Below are positions 36,381-48,299 of a stretch of DNA of 64,000 nt, piece by piece; position 1 is the first letter of the stretch, and each line of letters opens with the position of its first letter. Under the pieces are notes generated by a model, which was given only the letters and a program-made list of their open reading frames with translations, did not search any database and was not told where the DNA came from. Both the position numbers and the translations under genes were made by a program. Source of the stretch: Ectothiorhodospira mobilis (GTDB lineage Bacteria > Pseudomonadota > Gammaproteobacteria > Ectothiorhodospirales > Ectothiorhodospiraceae); NCBI RefSeq assembly GCF_900114895.1, contig NZ_FOUO01000006.1, positions 1 to 64,000 on the forward strand. Direction: 5' to 3'.

Positions 36381-36390
36381 GTCGCGCGGC

Positions 36391-37290
36391 GTGTCCGGGG
36401 AGCTCCTGGCGCTGGAGGCGCTGCTGGTGGCACTGATCCTCGGGTCCCTGGTTGCCTTTGTCACCGGCGCCCGGCGGTTGCGTCTGGTCGCCGACACCCC
36501 CACGGCACGCATCCGATCCGCTGCCCAGGGGCCCGTGGAACTCACGGGTCAGGCCGCCCTGCTCCCCGGCCCGCCCATCATCGCCCCGCTTTCCGGAACC
36601 CCTTGCGCCTGGTACGAATATCGTGTGGAACGTCGTCACCGGGGGAACAACGGCAACACCCGCTGGCGCACCGTCCATTCCGGACGTAGCAGCGATCTCT
36701 TCGCCCTGGACGATGATACCGGCCGCTGCGTGGTGGACCCGGAAGGGGCCCGGGTCCATACCCCCCACCGGGAACGCTGGCACGGCCACCGCGCGAATCC
36801 CCAGGCCGCCCCCCTCCCCGCCGCTCTGCTGGACGGGGGTCATTACCGCTATCTGGAGCGGCGCATCCACCCTGGCGATCCCCTCTACGCCCTGGGCCAT
36901 TTCCGCAGCCATGGGGGGGCCGACCCCGGGCCATTGAAAGACGAGGTCACCGCCCTGCTGCGGGAGTGGAAGCGGGATGCCCGCCGCATGGCGGCCATCG
37001 ACACGGACGGCGATGGGCAGGTGGACCTGGCGGAATGGGACCGGGCCCGGGAGATGGCCCAACGCCAGGCCCTGGAGGCCCGGGCCCAGCGCGCCCGGGA
37101 GCCCCAGGTGCATCTGCTCGGGCGTGGTCCCCAGCGGGGTATGCCCTACCTGCTCTCGGTATACCCGGAATCCCGGCTGCTGCGGGGTCTGCGCTGGCGT
37201 GCCCGCCTGGGGGCCGTGGGTTTTCTCAGCGGTATCGGCGGCCTGGCCTGGCTGTTGCTGGGCGGGGCCCAGGGTCTGGGGCTGCAGTGA
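36391..37290 (+). CDS. GIDE/E3-ligase-like-domain membrane protein
   Basis: The 299-residue protein starts at a GTG and has an N-terminal membrane segment (LLALEALLVALILGSLVAFV) and a C-terminal one (LGAVGFLSGIGGLAWLLLG). The middle resembles the GIDE domain (GPVELTGQA, SGTPCAWYEYRVERRHRG). In bacteria its function is unknown; no RING finger is present, so ligase activity is not implied. The neighbour LemA is a usual partner in this family, 10 bp upstream. An EF-hand-like acidic patch (DTDGDGQVDLAEW) sits near residue 207. Confidence 0.72.
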   Translation: MSGELLALEALLVALILGSLVAFVTGARRLRLVADTPTARIRSAAQGPVELTGQAALLPGPPIIAPLSGTPCAWYEYRVERRHRGNNGNTRWRTVHSGRSSDLFALDDDTGRCVVDPEGARVHTPHRERWHGHRANPQAAPLPAALLDGGHYRYLERRIHPGDPLYALGHFRSHGGADPGPLKDEVTALLREWKRDARRMAAIDTDGDGQVDLAEWDRAREMAQRQALEARAQRAREPQVHLLGRGPQRGMPYLLSVYPESRLLRGLRWRARLGAVGFLSGIGGLAWLLLGGAQGLGLQ

Positions 37291-37379
37291 CCCAAGGCCA
37301 GGGTCCGGGCCGTCCTCCGGGCCGCGGCGCCGTGTTACATTAGCTGCACACTCAGGAACACCGATCCCGAACCGCGCCC

Positions 37380-39422
37380 ATGACCAACCCCCTTCTCGAG
37401 ATGCAGGACCTGCCCCCCTTCGGGGACATCCGTCCGGAACACGTGGAACCGGCCATCGACCGGGTGCTGGCGGACAACCGCGCCGCCATCCAGCGCCTCC
37501 TGGATCAGCCCGGCCCCTTCACCTGGGAGAACCTGGTGCATCACCTGGACCTGCTGGAGGACCGCCTGGAGCGCATCTGGTCCCCGGTGCGCCACATGAA
37601 CGCCGTGGTCAACAGCGAGGCCCTGCGCGAAGCCTACAACCGCTGCCTGCCCAAGCTCTCGGACTACGCCACCGAGATGGGCCAGAATACCCGTCTGTTC
37701 CAGGCCTTCCAGTCCATTGCCCAGGGGCCGGAATTCCCCCGCCTGGAGCCTGCACAGCAGCGGGTGATCACCAACGCGCTGCGGGACTTCCACCTCAGCG
37801 GCGTGGATCTGCCCGAGGACAAGAAGGCCCGCTACAAGGCCATCGCCCAGGAGCTGTCCGCCCTCACCGCCCGTTTCGAGGAGAACGTCCTGGACGCCAC
37901 CCAGGGCTGGCAACTGCGAATCACCGATCCCGGGCGCCTCTCGGGGCTGCCGGAATCGGCCCTGGACATGCTGCGCCAGAACGCCCGCCAGCGGGACCTG
38001 GAGGGGCATCTCGTCACCCTGGAGTTCCCCTCCTACTACGCGGTGATGACCTTCGCCGAGGACCGGGAACTGCGCCGCGAGGTGTACACCGCCTACGTCA
38101 CCCGGGCCTCCGACCAGGGCCCCCACGACCGGCGCTTCGACAACTCCGAGGTGATGGAGCGTATCCTCGCCCTGCGCCACGAGGAGGCCCAGCTCCTGGG
38201 CTATCCCAGCTATGCCCACCTCTCCCTGGCCACCAAGATGGCCGACTCCCCGCAGGGGGTGGTCGCCTTCCTGGAGGACCTGGCCCGGCGCGCCGTGCCC
38301 GCGGCCCGGGGCGAACTGGATTCCCTGCAGGCCTTCGCCCGCACCCATCTGGGGCTGGACACCCTGGAGGCCTGGGACCTGTCCTTCGCCTCGGAGCGGC
38401 TGCGCCAGCACCTCTTCCAGCTCTCCCAGGAGGACCTGAAGCCCTACTTCCCGGTGGACCGGGTGCTGCAGGGCCTGTTCGACCTGGTGGAGCGCCTCTA
38501 CCAGGTGCACATCCGCCCCGCCGACGGCGCCCCGGTATGGCATCCGGACGTGCGCTTCTTCGAGATCCAGGACCCGGACGGCCGGCCCCGGGCCTGGTTC
38601 TACCTGGACCTCTACGCCCGCAGCCACAAGCGGGGCGGGGCCTGGATGGATGACTGCCGCGGCCGCCTGCGGGATGGCGATCGCCTGCAGCTGCCCGTGG
38701 CCTACATGACCTGCAACTCCACGCCGCCGGTGGACGGCAAGCCGGCCCTGTTCACCCACGACGAGGTGCTCACCCTCTTCCACGAGTTCGGCCACGGCCT
38801 GCACCACATGCTCACCCGCGTGGACCATCCCGGCGTGGCCGGCATCAACGGCGTGGAATGGGATGCCGTGGAGCTGCCCAGCCAGTTCATGGAGAACTGG
38901 TGCTGGGAGCGGGAGGCCCTGGATCTCATCTCCGGCCACCACGAGACGGGGGAGCCCCTGCCCGCGGAACTGTTTGACAAGCTCACCGCCTCGCGTCACT
39001 TCCAGGCGGCCATGCAGATGGTGCGCCAGCTGGAATTCTCCCTGTTCGACATGCGCCTGCACGCGGAATACGACCCCGCCCTTGGCGGGCGCATCCAGGA
39101 GATCCTGGATGAGGTGCGCGAACAGGTGGCGGTGCTGCGGCCGCCGCAGTTCAACCGCTTTCAGCACGGCTTCTCCCATATCTTCGCCGGCGGCTATGCC
39201 GCCGGCTACTACAGCTACAAATGGGCCGAGGTGCTCTCCGCCGACGCCTTCGCCCGCTTCGAGGAGGAGGGCCTGTTCAATGGGCAGACGGGCCGGGATT
39301 TCCTCACCGGGATCCTGGAACAGGGGGGATCGCGTCCCGCCCTGGAGCTGTTCAAGGCCTTCCGCGGCCGGGAGCCGGAGATCGACGCGCTGCTGCGCCA
39401 TTCGGGATTGGAAGCGGCATGA
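37380..39422 (+). CDS. prlC: Oligopeptidase A (M3 metallopeptidase)
   Basis: The 680-residue zinc peptidase has HEFGH (in TLFHEFGHGLHHML) near residue 467 and the downstream zinc ligand in NGVEWDAVELPSQFMENW. It degrades short cytosolic peptides, including cleaved signal peptides. Length equals typical OpdA. The xth gene overlaps the stop by 4 bp (ATGA), so they are co-expressed. Confidence 0.95.
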   Translation: MTNPLLEMQDLPPFGDIRPEHVEPAIDRVLADNRAAIQRLLDQPGPFTWENLVHHLDLLEDRLERIWSPVRHMNAVVNSEALREAYNRCLPKLSDYATEMGQNTRLFQAFQSIAQGPEFPRLEPAQQRVITNALRDFHLSGVDLPEDKKARYKAIAQELSALTARFEENVLDATQGWQLRITDPGRLSGLPESALDMLRQNARQRDLEGHLVTLEFPSYYAVMTFAEDRELRREVYTAYVTRASDQGPHDRRFDNSEVMERILALRHEEAQLLGYPSYAHLSLATKMADSPQGVVAFLEDLARRAVPAARGELDSLQAFARTHLGLDTLEAWDLSFASERLRQHLFQLSQEDLKPYFPVDRVLQGLFDLVERLYQVHIRPADGAPVWHPDVRFFEIQDPDGRPRAWFYLDLYARSHKRGGAWMDDCRGRLRDGDRLQLPVAYMTCNSTPPVDGKPALFTHDEVLTLFHEFGHGLHHMLTRVDHPGVAGINGVEWDAVELPSQFMENWCWEREALDLISGHHETGEPLPAELFDKLTASRHFQAAMQMVRQLEFSLFDMRLHAEYDPALGGRIQEILDEVREQVAVLRPPQFNRFQHGFSHIFAGGYAAGYYSYKWAEVLSADAFARFEEEGLFNGQTGRDFLTGILEQGGSRPALELFKAFRGREPEIDALLRHSGLEAA

Positions 39423-40186
39423 GGATCGCCACCTGGAACGTCAACTCCCTGAAGGTGCGCCTGCCCCAGGTGCTGGACTGGCTGGGGGAGCAGCAGCCGG
39501 ACATCCTGGCGCTGCAGGAGACCAAGATGAAGGACGAGGCCTTCCCCGCCGGGGTCTTCCGGGAGATGGGCTACCATGCCCTGCACAGCGGCCAGCCCAC
39601 CTACAACGGTGTCGCCCTCCTCTCCCGGGAGGCCCCCTTGGATGCGGTCACCGATCCCCCGGGGCTGGACTGCACCCAGCGCCGCCTGTTGGCGGCCAGC
39701 ATCCAAGGGGTGCGGGTGGTGAACCTGTATGTGGTCAACGGCGCCGAGGTGGGATCGGAGAAGTACGCCTTCAAGCTGGACTGGCTGCGCCGGGTCCGGG
39801 ACTTCCTGGAGGCGGAGCGGGAACGGCATGGGTCCCTGGTGGTGCTGGGGGACTTCAACATCGCCCCGGAAGACCGGGACGTGCACGATCCCGAGGCCTG
39901 GCATGAGCGCATCCTCTGCTCCACACCGGAGCGCCAGGCCCTGAAGGCGATCCAGGACCTGGGGTTGAGCGACGTCTTCCGCCGCTTCCAGCAGCCCGAG
40001 GGGCAGTACAGCTGGTGGGACTACCGCGCCGCCGGCTTCCGGCGCAACCGCGGCCTGCGCATCGACCTGATCCTGGCCAGCGAGCCCCTGGCCATGCGCT
40101 GCACCCGTGCCTGGATCGACGTGGCGCCGCGGCGTCTGGAACGGCCCTCGGACCATGCCCCCGTGGTGGCAGAATTCCAGGAGTGA
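39419..40186 (+). CDS. xth: Exodeoxyribonuclease III
   Basis: The 255-residue AP endonuclease has [20 protein letters not shown], the catalytic [32 protein letters not shown] and PSDHAPVVA. It cleaves abasic sites and removes 3' blocks. It starts inside the prlC stop (4-bp overlap), and ubiD begins 10 bp after it. Confidence 0.94.
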   Translation: MRIATWNVNSLKVRLPQVLDWLGEQQPDILALQETKMKDEAFPAGVFREMGYHALHSGQPTYNGVALLSREAPLDAVTDPPGLDCTQRRLLAASIQGVRVVNLYVVNGAEVGSEKYAFKLDWLRRVRDFLEAERERHGSLVVLGDFNIAPEDRDVHDPEAWHERILCSTPERQALKAIQDLGLSDVFRRFQQPEGQYSWWDYRAAGFRRNRGLRIDLILASEPLAMRCTRAWIDVAPRRLERPSDHAPVVAEFQE

Positions 40187-40196
40187 GCCCGGCGCC

Positions 40197-41660
40197 ATGA
40201 AATACCGTGACCTGCGCGAATTCATCCGGGGGCTGGAGGAGCGGGGCGAGTTGCGGCGCATCGCCGTGCCGGTGGATCCCCATCTGGAGATGACGGAGGT
40301 CTGTGACCGGGTGCTGCGGGCCGGCGGTCCCGCCCTGCTCTTCGAGCGTCCCAAGGGCCACCACATCCCCGTGCTGGCCAACCTGTTCGGCACCCCGCAG
40401 CGGGTGGCCCTGGGCATGGGGGAGGAATCCACCGAGGCCCTGCGGGAGGTGGGCCGGTTGCTGGCCTTCCTCAAGGAACCCGATCCGCCCCGGGGCCTGA
40501 AGGCCGCGTGGGACACCCTGCCGGTGCTGCGCAAGGTGCTGGACATGGCCCCCCGGCGGGTGCGTAACCCCGCCTGCCAGGAGGTGGTGCTGGAGGGGGA
40601 TCAGGTGGACCTGGGGCGGCTGCCGGTGCAGCACTGCTGGCCCGGGGACGCCGCCCCCCTCATCACCTGGGGCCTGGTGGTGACCCGCGGCCCGCACCGG
40701 GAGCGGCAGAACATGGGCATCTACCGCCAGCAGGTGCTGGGGCCCGACCGGGTCATCATGCGCTGGCTCTCCCACCGCGGCGGGGCCCTGGATTTTCGCG
40801 ACTGGCAGCAGGCCCGCCCCGGCGAGCCCTTCCCCGTGGCCGTGGTGCTGGGGGCCGATCCGGCCACCTTGCTCGCCGCCGTCACCCCCGTCCCCGACAC
40901 CCTGTCGGAACACGCCTTCGCCGGCCTGCTGCGGGGCTCGCGCACCCACTTGGCCCGCTGCCTCGGCAATGACCTGCAGGTGCCGGCCACGGCGGAGATG
41001 GTCCTGGAGGGGGTGATCCATCCCGGGGATACCGCACCCGAGGGGCCCTTCGGCGATCACACCGGCTATTACAACGAGGTGGACCGCTTCCCGGTGTTCA
41101 CGGTGGAGCGCATCACCCACCGCCGCGATCCCGTCTACCACAGCACCTACACCGGTCGCCCGCCGGACGAGCCGGCCATCCTGGGCATGGCCCTGAACGA
41201 GGTCTTCGTGCCCATCCTGGCCAAGCAGTTCCCGGAGATCATCGACTTCTACCTGCCGCCGGAGGGCTGCTCCTACCGCATGGCGGTGGTGCGCATGCGC
41301 AAGCAGTACCCCGGACACGCCCGCCGGGTGATGATGGGGATCTGGTCCTTCCTGCGCCAGTTCATGTACACCAAGTTCATCATCGTGGTGGACGAGGACA
41401 TCGACGCCCGGGACTGGAAGGACGTCATCTGGGCCATGACCACCCGCATGGACCCGGCCCGGGACACCGTCACCGTGGAGCGCACCCCCATCGACTACCT
41501 GGACTTCGCCTCCCCCGTCTCCGGCCTGGGCTCGAAGATGGGCTTTGACGCTACCAACAAGTGGCCCGGGGAGACCGACCGGGAATGGGGCCGACCCATC
41601 GCCATGACCCCCGAGGTGAAGGCCCGGGTGGACGCCCTCTGGGGCGAACTGGGGCTCTGA
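40197..41660 (+). CDS. ubiD: 4-Hydroxy-3-polyprenylbenzoate decarboxylase UbiD
   Basis: The 487-residue protein has the UbiD fold: an N-terminal [20 protein letters not shown], central NMGIYRQQV and [11 protein letters not shown], and C-terminal [12 protein letters not shown] and [10 protein letters not shown]. It decarboxylates the ubiquinone precursor using prenylated FMN made by UbiX. The ATG at 40197 starts the family N-terminus. It is the third gene of a prlC-xth-ubiD set. Confidence 0.95.
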   Translation: MKYRDLREFIRGLEERGELRRIAVPVDPHLEMTEVCDRVLRAGGPALLFERPKGHHIPVLANLFGTPQRVALGMGEESTEALREVGRLLAFLKEPDPPRGLKAAWDTLPVLRKVLDMAPRRVRNPACQEVVLEGDQVDLGRLPVQHCWPGDAAPLITWGLVVTRGPHRERQNMGIYRQQVLGPDRVIMRWLSHRGGALDFRDWQQARPGEPFPVAVVLGADPATLLAAVTPVPDTLSEHAFAGLLRGSRTHLARCLGNDLQVPATAEMVLEGVIHPGDTAPEGPFGDHTGYYNEVDRFPVFTVERITHRRDPVYHSTYTGRPPDEPAILGMALNEVFVPILAKQFPEIIDFYLPPEGCSYRMAVVRMRKQYPGHARRVMMGIWSFLRQFMYTKFIIVVDEDIDARDWKDVIWAMTTRMDPARDTVTVERTPIDYLDFASPVSGLGSKMGFDATNKWPGETDREWGRPIAMTPEVKARVDALWGELGL

Positions 41661-41794
41661 CCGCCGGATGCCCCGGCGCCGCCTTTGGGCGTGCCCGCCG
41701 ATCAGCAGAAGGCCCAGCGTGTCGGCACATACCCCGTTTCTCGATCCCGCGCGGTACACTAAGGTTTACATGTATACCACACGGGGTGAGGTGG

Positions 41795-42028
41795 ATGACC
41801 AAGCAAACAGCGGTACGGATCCCGGATGAGACCTATCAGCGGTTGCAGACGCTGGCGGCACGAACGGGGCGCACAGTGACCTACTACATCCGCGAGGCCA
41901 TCGAGGAGCACTTGGAGGACCTGGAGGACATCTATCTGGCCGAGCAGACATTGGAGCGGCTGCGCCGGGGCGAGGAGCGTACCTATACGCTAGACGAGGT
42001 GGAGCGCGATCTTGGCTTGGCGGATTGA
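41795..42028 (+). CDS. Ribbon-helix-helix antitoxin, RelB-like
   Basis: The 77-residue protein has an N-terminal RHH motif ([34 protein letters not shown]) and an acidic toxin-binding tail ([20 protein letters not shown]). A GGGGTGAGG site precedes the ATG. It overlaps the relE-like toxin gene by 17 bp. Self-repression at the upstream GTATAC-containing region (about 41766-41780) is likely but not shown. Confidence 0.85.
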   Translation: MTKQTAVRIPDETYQRLQTLAARTGRTVTYYIREAIEEHLEDLEDIYLAEQTLERLRRGEERTYTLDEVERDLGLAD

Positions 42029-42278
42029 GCTCACGGAAGAGGCCAGGAAGCAGCTGCAGAAGCTGGGCCACGCGGAGGCGAAGCGGATCCGCGACTACCT
42101 GCGCCAGCGCATCGAGCCCCTGGACGATCCACGCCAGCTCGGCAAGGGGCTCAAGGGCCACCTGTCGGAGCTATGGCGCTACCGGGTGGGGGATTATCGC
42201 CTGATCTGCGAACTGCGCCAGGATGTGCTGGTGGTGCTGGTCGTGCGAATCGGACATCGCAAAGAAGTCTACCGATAA
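42012..42278 (+). CDS. relE: RelE/ParE-family toxin
   Basis: The 88-residue protein has the RelE pattern: [20 protein letters not shown], a middle [20 protein letters not shown], and the ending [13 protein letters not shown]. RelE toxins cut mRNA in the ribosomal A site. The frame opens with a TTG at 42012, 17 bp inside the antitoxin gene. It is followed after 56 bp by the chemoreceptor gene. Confidence 0.88.
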   Translation: MAWRIELTEEARKQLQKLGHAEAKRIRDYLRQRIEPLDDPRQLGKGLKGHLSELWRYRVGDYRLICELRQDVLVVLVVRIGHRKEVYR

Positions 42279-42334
42279 GAGGACGTATCCATGGGCACCC
42301 ACTTGGTTTCAGTCCAAAGGAAGCGAAGGCGAGC

Positions 42335-43996
42335 ATGTCCGGTGTGAAGAGACAACGAATCCTGCGGGAGGCCGCCTTCCTTCTGGCGGCCCTGCCCCCG
42401 GCCCTGATCCCGGCCTGGTTCCTGGGGCCTGGAACGGTGTCGTCCCTGGTATCCGCCCTGGTGGCGGCGGGCATCGTCCTACTGGCGGCCGACCGCCTGT
42501 TGCTGGCCCCCAGGGAGCGGGATCTGGAATGCCTGGCGCGGCGCGCCCGGGGGGAACACACCGGGACCGATCCGGCGGATCCGCGGGCGCAGGCGGTGCT
42601 TTTGCACCTGGACGGCTTTCGGGACATGACCCGGCGCCTGTCCCGCACCGGGACCCGCATCGCCGTCTCCGCCGCCGAGGTGGCCCATGCCTCCGCCAGC
42701 CTGGAGAAGCGCATGCATGCCCAGGTCTCCACCGTCAACGGCATCGCCGACGCCTCCTCGGAGATCTCCAGCACCCTGCACACCTCCGTGGAGAGCTCCG
42801 AGGCGGCGGCCCGTAGCGCCCGGCTCACCAACGACGCCAGCCAGGCCGGTCACGAGTGCGTTGAGGATGCCCAGCGCCACATGGAGGAGATGATGACCCG
42901 CATGGCGGAGGCCAGCCGTACCATGTCGGACCTGGAGGGCCGGGCCGCCGACATCCAGCGCATCACCGAGGTCATCAGCGGCATCGCCGAACAGACCAAC
43001 CTGCTGGCCCTGAACGCGGCCATCGAGGCCGCCCGGGCCGGCAGCCAGGGCCGCGGCTTCGCCGTGGTGGCCGAGGAGGTGCGCAACCTGGCCAACCGCA
43101 CCTCCTCGGCCACCGCCGAGATCGGCGAGATGGTCACCGTGATCCACGATCAGACCCACCAGGCCGCCGGCACCATCCAGCAACTGGTGGAGGCGGTGGA
43201 GGGCAGCGCCGGACGGGTGGCCTCGGTGGATGAACATCTGTCGGCCATCCTCGACCATTCCTCCGGCGCCGACAGCTGCATCCGCACGGTGGTGGAGGGG
43301 GCCGAGCAGAACCACGGCCATCTGGACGAGGTCACCCGTTCCATCCAGACCGTCAGCGGCCACCTGAAGGAGACGGAGAATGACATCGCCCATCTCAGCA
43401 CCCAGGCGGACCACCTGGCCGAGCGGGCGGAGACCATCTACGAGCTTTTGGGGGACGTGGGCCTCGGATCGGTCCACGATGACGTGCGCCGGGAGGCGGA
43501 GGCGGCGGCCGCCGCCGTGGGCCGCGCCTTCGAGGAGGCCTGCGATCAGGGCCGCATCACCCTGGAGGATCTGTTCGACCGCGATTACCGGCCCATCCCC
43601 GATACCGACCCGGTGAAGTACAAGACGCGCTTTGACGACTTCACCGACCGCGTCCTGCCCCCCATCCAGGAGCCCATCCTGGAGCGCAACCCCTTCGTGG
43701 CCTTCGCCGGGGCGGTGGACGACCATGGCTACTTCCCCACCCACAACCGCCGCTACAGTCAGCCCCTCACCGGCGACTACCGCAAGGACCTGGCGGGCAA
43801 CCGCACCAAGCGCATCTTCAGCGACCGCACCGGTTCGCGCTGCGGCAGCCACGAGAAGCCCTACCTGCTGCAGACCTACAAGCGCGACACCGGCGAGGTG
43901 ATGCACGACCTGTCCGTGCCCATCTATGTGAAGGGCAGGCATTGGGGCGGCTTCAGGATCGGTTATCATGCCAGCGAGGACGACCACAGCGCCTGA
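42335..43996 (+). CDS. Methyl-accepting chemotaxis protein with C-terminal sensor domain
   Basis: The 553-residue receptor has two N-terminal helices ([35 protein letters not shown]) with almost no periplasmic loop. The MCP signalling hairpin ([20 protein letters not shown], then [20 protein letters not shown]; residues about 205-265) comes next. A C-terminal ligand-binding-like domain (residues about 415-553; [34 protein letters not shown]) ends it. So the sensor is cytoplasmic, at the C-terminus rather than in the periplasm. The start is an ATG at 42335. Confidence 0.86.
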   Translation: MSGVKRQRILREAAFLLAALPPALIPAWFLGPGTVSSLVSALVAAGIVLLAADRLLLAPRERDLECLARRARGEHTGTDPADPRAQAVLLHLDGFRDMTRRLSRTGTRIAVSAAEVAHASASLEKRMHAQVSTVNGIADASSEISSTLHTSVESSEAAARSARLTNDASQAGHECVEDAQRHMEEMMTRMAEASRTMSDLEGRAADIQRITEVISGIAEQTNLLALNAAIEAARAGSQGRGFAVVAEEVRNLANRTSSATAEIGEMVTVIHDQTHQAAGTIQQLVEAVEGSAGRVASVDEHLSAILDHSSGADSCIRTVVEGAEQNHGHLDEVTRSIQTVSGHLKETENDIAHLSTQADHLAERAETIYELLGDVGLGSVHDDVRREAEAAAAAVGRAFEEACDQGRITLEDLFDRDYRPIPDTDPVKYKTRFDDFTDRVLPPIQEPILERNPFVAFAGAVDDHGYFPTHNRRYSQPLTGDYRKDLAGNRTKRIFSDRTGSRCGSHEKPYLLQTYKRDTGEVMHDLSVPIYVKGRHWGGFRIGYHASEDDHSA

Positions 43997-44041
43997 GATC
44001 GTGGCCGCCCTCCTCCGACCCGACCCGGAAGCGGACCGATC

Positions 44042-45226
44042 ATGTATTTCCCCAGCCTGGAATCCATCGCCACCCGGCAGGTGATCACCCTGCGGGGGGA
44101 CTGCAGTGTGCACGAGGGGGCCCGTGCCATGGCCCGCTACGGCGTGCGCAACGTGGTCGTCCTTAGCGGGGACGGCGCATACCGGATCCTGGGCGCCGCG
44201 GACCTGGTGGCCCTGAAGACGGACGGCACCCCCTTCGACACCCCCCTGGCGTCCCTGGATCTGCCCCGGGTCCCCACCCTGCCCCCGGATGCGGACGTCC
44301 TGCAGGGCATCGCACACATGGGGGAGGGGGTGGGCTGTCTTTGCCTCACCGATGAACGGGGCACCCTGGTGGGCATCGTCAGCCGCACCGATCTGCTGTC
44401 GGGGATCGATCCGCAACTGCTCACCGAGAGCCAGGCCCTGTGGGAACTCATGGCCGGGACCCGCTTCCTGCAGGTGGCGGCGGGGGATCCGGTGCGCCAC
44501 GTCTTTGCCCGCATGCGCGCCGGCGGTCACGATGCCGCCCTGGTCCTGCAGGGGGAAGAGCCCGCCGGCATCCTCACCCGTGGTGACACGGTGCGCCTGC
44601 TGGCAGAGGACGCCAGTCTGGATGAGCCCGTGTCCGGCGTCATGTCCACCCCCCTGCACACGGTGCCGGAATCGTTCACCATCCAGGAGGCCCTGGCCTT
44701 TGCCCGGGAGCATGGGCACAAACGCATCGTCGTGCGCCGCCGGGATGGCAGCCTGCTGGGGGTGGTGACCCAGAAATACCTCCTGGCCCTCTTCTATAAC
44801 CGTTGGATCGGCTGGTTCCAGGCGCAGAACGAGGAGTTGCTGCACGCGCAGCGCGCCCTGCGGGCCGAGCGGGACCGCCTGGCCCTGGTGGCCGGGGCCC
44901 TGGCCGAGGGCCTGGTGGTGACCGATCCCGGCGGCTGCATCGAGCGCATCAATCCCGCCGCCGCCGCGCTCCTTGGGGTGGACGCTGGCGACCTGGTGGG
45001 CCGTCCCCTGGCCCAACTCGTTCCCGGGCTGTCCCACTGTGTCCAGGAATGCCCCGGTGGTCCCCACCACCCCCGATGCCCCAGCGGCCCCCTGGAGCTG
45101 CGCCGTGCCGACGCCTCGTGCATCCGCGTTCACCTGCGCTGCCGGCCCCTGATGGAGGCGGGGCGCTATGCCGGTGCCGTGGTCTTCCTGGACCGGGCCG
45201 GGGACGGGCCGCAGGCGTCGCCGTGA
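44042..45226 (+). CDS. Tandem CBS plus PAS signalling protein
   Basis: The 394-residue protein has four CBS motifs in two pairs (about 5-120 and 135-250; for example GIVSRTDLLSGID, GVVTQKYLLALF), a linker helix, then a PAS domain (about 285-385). The PAS core has a cysteine cluster CVQECPGGPHHPRC near 332-345 that could bind a metal or sense redox. It has no output domain and likely controls the kinase encoded 12 bp downstream. CBS pairs usually bind adenosine nucleotides. No membrane helix is present. Confidence 0.8.
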   Translation: MYFPSLESIATRQVITLRGDCSVHEGARAMARYGVRNVVVLSGDGAYRILGAADLVALKTDGTPFDTPLASLDLPRVPTLPPDADVLQGIAHMGEGVGCLCLTDERGTLVGIVSRTDLLSGIDPQLLTESQALWELMAGTRFLQVAAGDPVRHVFARMRAGGHDAALVLQGEEPAGILTRGDTVRLLAEDASLDEPVSGVMSTPLHTVPESFTIQEALAFAREHGHKRIVVRRRDGSLLGVVTQKYLLALFYNRWIGWFQAQNEELLHAQRALRAERDRLALVAGALAEGLVVTDPGGCIERINPAAAALLGVDAGDLVGRPLAQLVPGLSHCVQECPGGPHHPRCPSGPLELRRADASCIRVHLRCRPLMEAGRYAGAVVFLDRAGDGPQASP

Positions 45227-45237
45227 GGGGATGGCCG

Positions 45238-46695
45238 ATGATCCATGCCCGGGCCTACAGCCTGCGCACCGCGGTCCTGGGCTTTGTCCTCGCCCCCCTG
45301 CTGGTGGTGATCCTGGCGGCCGGATGGTCCGGCCTGCGCACCCTGGAGGCGGGGATGGAGGCCCGCATGGAACAGGATATCGAACTGGTAGCCCGGTCCA
45401 TCCATCTGCCCCTGCGGGAGGCCATGGCCCAGGGCCAGCGCGGGGACATCCAGCAGGCCCTGGATTCGGCCTTTCGCATCGATCAGGTCTACGGCGCCTA
45501 TGTCTACGACGAGAACGGCGAGCTGGTGGCCGCCAGCGGTCCCCGCAGCCCCTCCATGGACCGGCGCCGGGAGGCGCGCGAGGCCACCGTCACCGGGACC
45601 CATGGGGCCTATGACGATCGGGACGGCGAGGAGCTCTACTCCTTCTTCATGCCGCTCATCGACGTGGGGGGCCGCATCCGTGGCCTGCTGCAGGTCACCC
45701 GCCAGGGCAGCGATTTCCATGCCGACCTGGCCCGGGTGCGTTTTCGCGCCCTGGTGGCCCTGGGTACGGTGACCCTCCTGCTGGTGGCCGTGGTGGTGGT
45801 GGGCCATCATCGCGCCGTGGGGCGGCATGTGGACCGCCTCGCCGCCGCCATGGTGCGTGTGGGCCGCGGCGAACGGGACCTGCGGGTCAGCGGCCGGGGC
45901 CCGCGGGAGCTGCAGGAACTGGCCCGGGCCCTGAACCGTATGCTGGAGGACATGCAGCGCTCCGCCACCGAACTGGAGGCCCGGCGGGCCGAGCAGGTGG
46001 CCCTCAGGGAGCGCCTGCGCCAGTCGGAGAAGCTGGCGGCCATTGGCCGCCTGGCGGCGGGTGTGGCCCACGAACTGGGCACCCCCCTGGGGGTGGTGGA
46101 CGGCCAGGCGCAGCGGGCCCTGCGCCACGTGGAACCGCAGAGCCCGCCGCAGCGTGCCCTGGTGAAGATCCGCCGGGAGGTGGCGCGCATGGATGGCATC
46201 GTCCGCCAGCTCATGGACTTCGGACGCCACAATCCCCTGCGCAAGCGCCCGGAGGCCCTGGGGCGCCTGATCCAGGCCGCCGTTGCCCAGGTGCGGGCCG
46301 ATCTGGAACAGAGCGGAACCCGGTTGGAGGGGGAGGATGCCCCCCCGGGACCGGTGATCCCCATGGACCGGGCCCGCCTGGAACAGGCCCTGGTCAACCT
46401 CCTGCGCAACGCCGTGCAGGCCACCCCCGGCGGCCGCGTGCGCCTCTCCTGGCGGGAGCGGGAGGATCGCGTCCTGGAGTTGCGGGTGGAAGACGATGGG
46501 CCCGGTATCGACCCGGATCACCGCAACCGCCTGTTCGAGCCGTTCTTCACCACCAAGTCCGTGGGCCAGGGCACCGGCCTGGGGCTGTCCGTGGCCCATG
46601 GCGCGGTCACGGAACATGGCGGTGAGATCTCCGTGGAGGACAGCCCCCTGGGAGGGGCATGCTTTGTGCTTGAGATCCCCATGGACCCGGCCTGA
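45238..46695 (+). CDS. NtrB/ZraS-type sensor histidine kinase
   Basis: The 485-residue kinase starts at the ATG at 45238. It has an N-terminal helix, a periplasmic domain (residues about 40-165), a second helix (ALVALGTVTLLLVAVVVVG), and a HAMP linker. The histidine box IGRLAAGVAHELGTPLGVVD lies near 270, and the ATPase boxes LVNLLRNAVQATPGG, VEDDGPGID and GQGTGLGLSVAHG follow. It is preceded by the CBS-PAS gene (12 bp) and followed by the NtrC-type regulator (67 bp), its evident partner. Confidence 0.9.
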   Translation: MIHARAYSLRTAVLGFVLAPLLVVILAAGWSGLRTLEAGMEARMEQDIELVARSIHLPLREAMAQGQRGDIQQALDSAFRIDQVYGAYVYDENGELVAASGPRSPSMDRRREAREATVTGTHGAYDDRDGEELYSFFMPLIDVGGRIRGLLQVTRQGSDFHADLARVRFRALVALGTVTLLLVAVVVVGHHRAVGRHVDRLAAAMVRVGRGERDLRVSGRGPRELQELARALNRMLEDMQRSATELEARRAEQVALRERLRQSEKLAAIGRLAAGVAHELGTPLGVVDGQAQRALRHVEPQSPPQRALVKIRREVARMDGIVRQLMDFGRHNPLRKRPEALGRLIQAAVAQVRADLEQSGTRLEGEDAPPGPVIPMDRARLEQALVNLLRNAVQATPGGRVRLSWREREDRVLELRVEDDGPGIDPDHRNRLFEPFFTTKSVGQGTGLGLSVAHGAVTEHGGEISVEDSPLGGACFVLEIPMDPA

Positions 46696-46762
46696 TCCCC
46701 CGCCGTAGGAGGTCCCCGGCGGCGTCCAGGCCGTTCCCCAACCCAGGAGACCCCCGGAGGCC

Positions 46763-48163
<1,401 letters not shown>

Positions 48164-48175
48164 AAGGCGGGTCCC

Positions 48176-48224
48176 TGTGCCTTGAGCGCACGGGGTGAGA
48201 TGGCGCATGTGCCTTAACGGCACA
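48176..48224. promoter_or_regulatory. Tandem 17-bp elements, candidate upstream activator sites
   Basis: Element 1 is TGTGCCTTGAGCGCACG (48176-48192); element 2 is TGTGCCTTAACGGCACA (48208-48224), whose TGTGCC and GGCACA arms form a perfect inverted repeat. They agree at 13 of 17 positions and are 32 bp apart, about three helical turns. Centres lie near -142 and -110 relative to the predicted start site. This is the usual layout for an NtrC-family activator, probably the one encoded immediately upstream. Confidence 0.6.
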
Positions 48225-48299
48225 GCAGAATCCCCCCTGCGCGGGCCGCCAACGCCGCCCGGGGGCGCCCTGGCGTGGTCGTGGCCTGCATCCAATCCA

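Noticed and set aside
48271-48287. Second GG-N10-GC match upstream of the DUF4168 gene
   Set aside because: TGGCGTGGTCGTGGC fits only the doublets. The neighbour at 48300-48315 is closer to the sigma-54 consensus and better spaced from the ATG.
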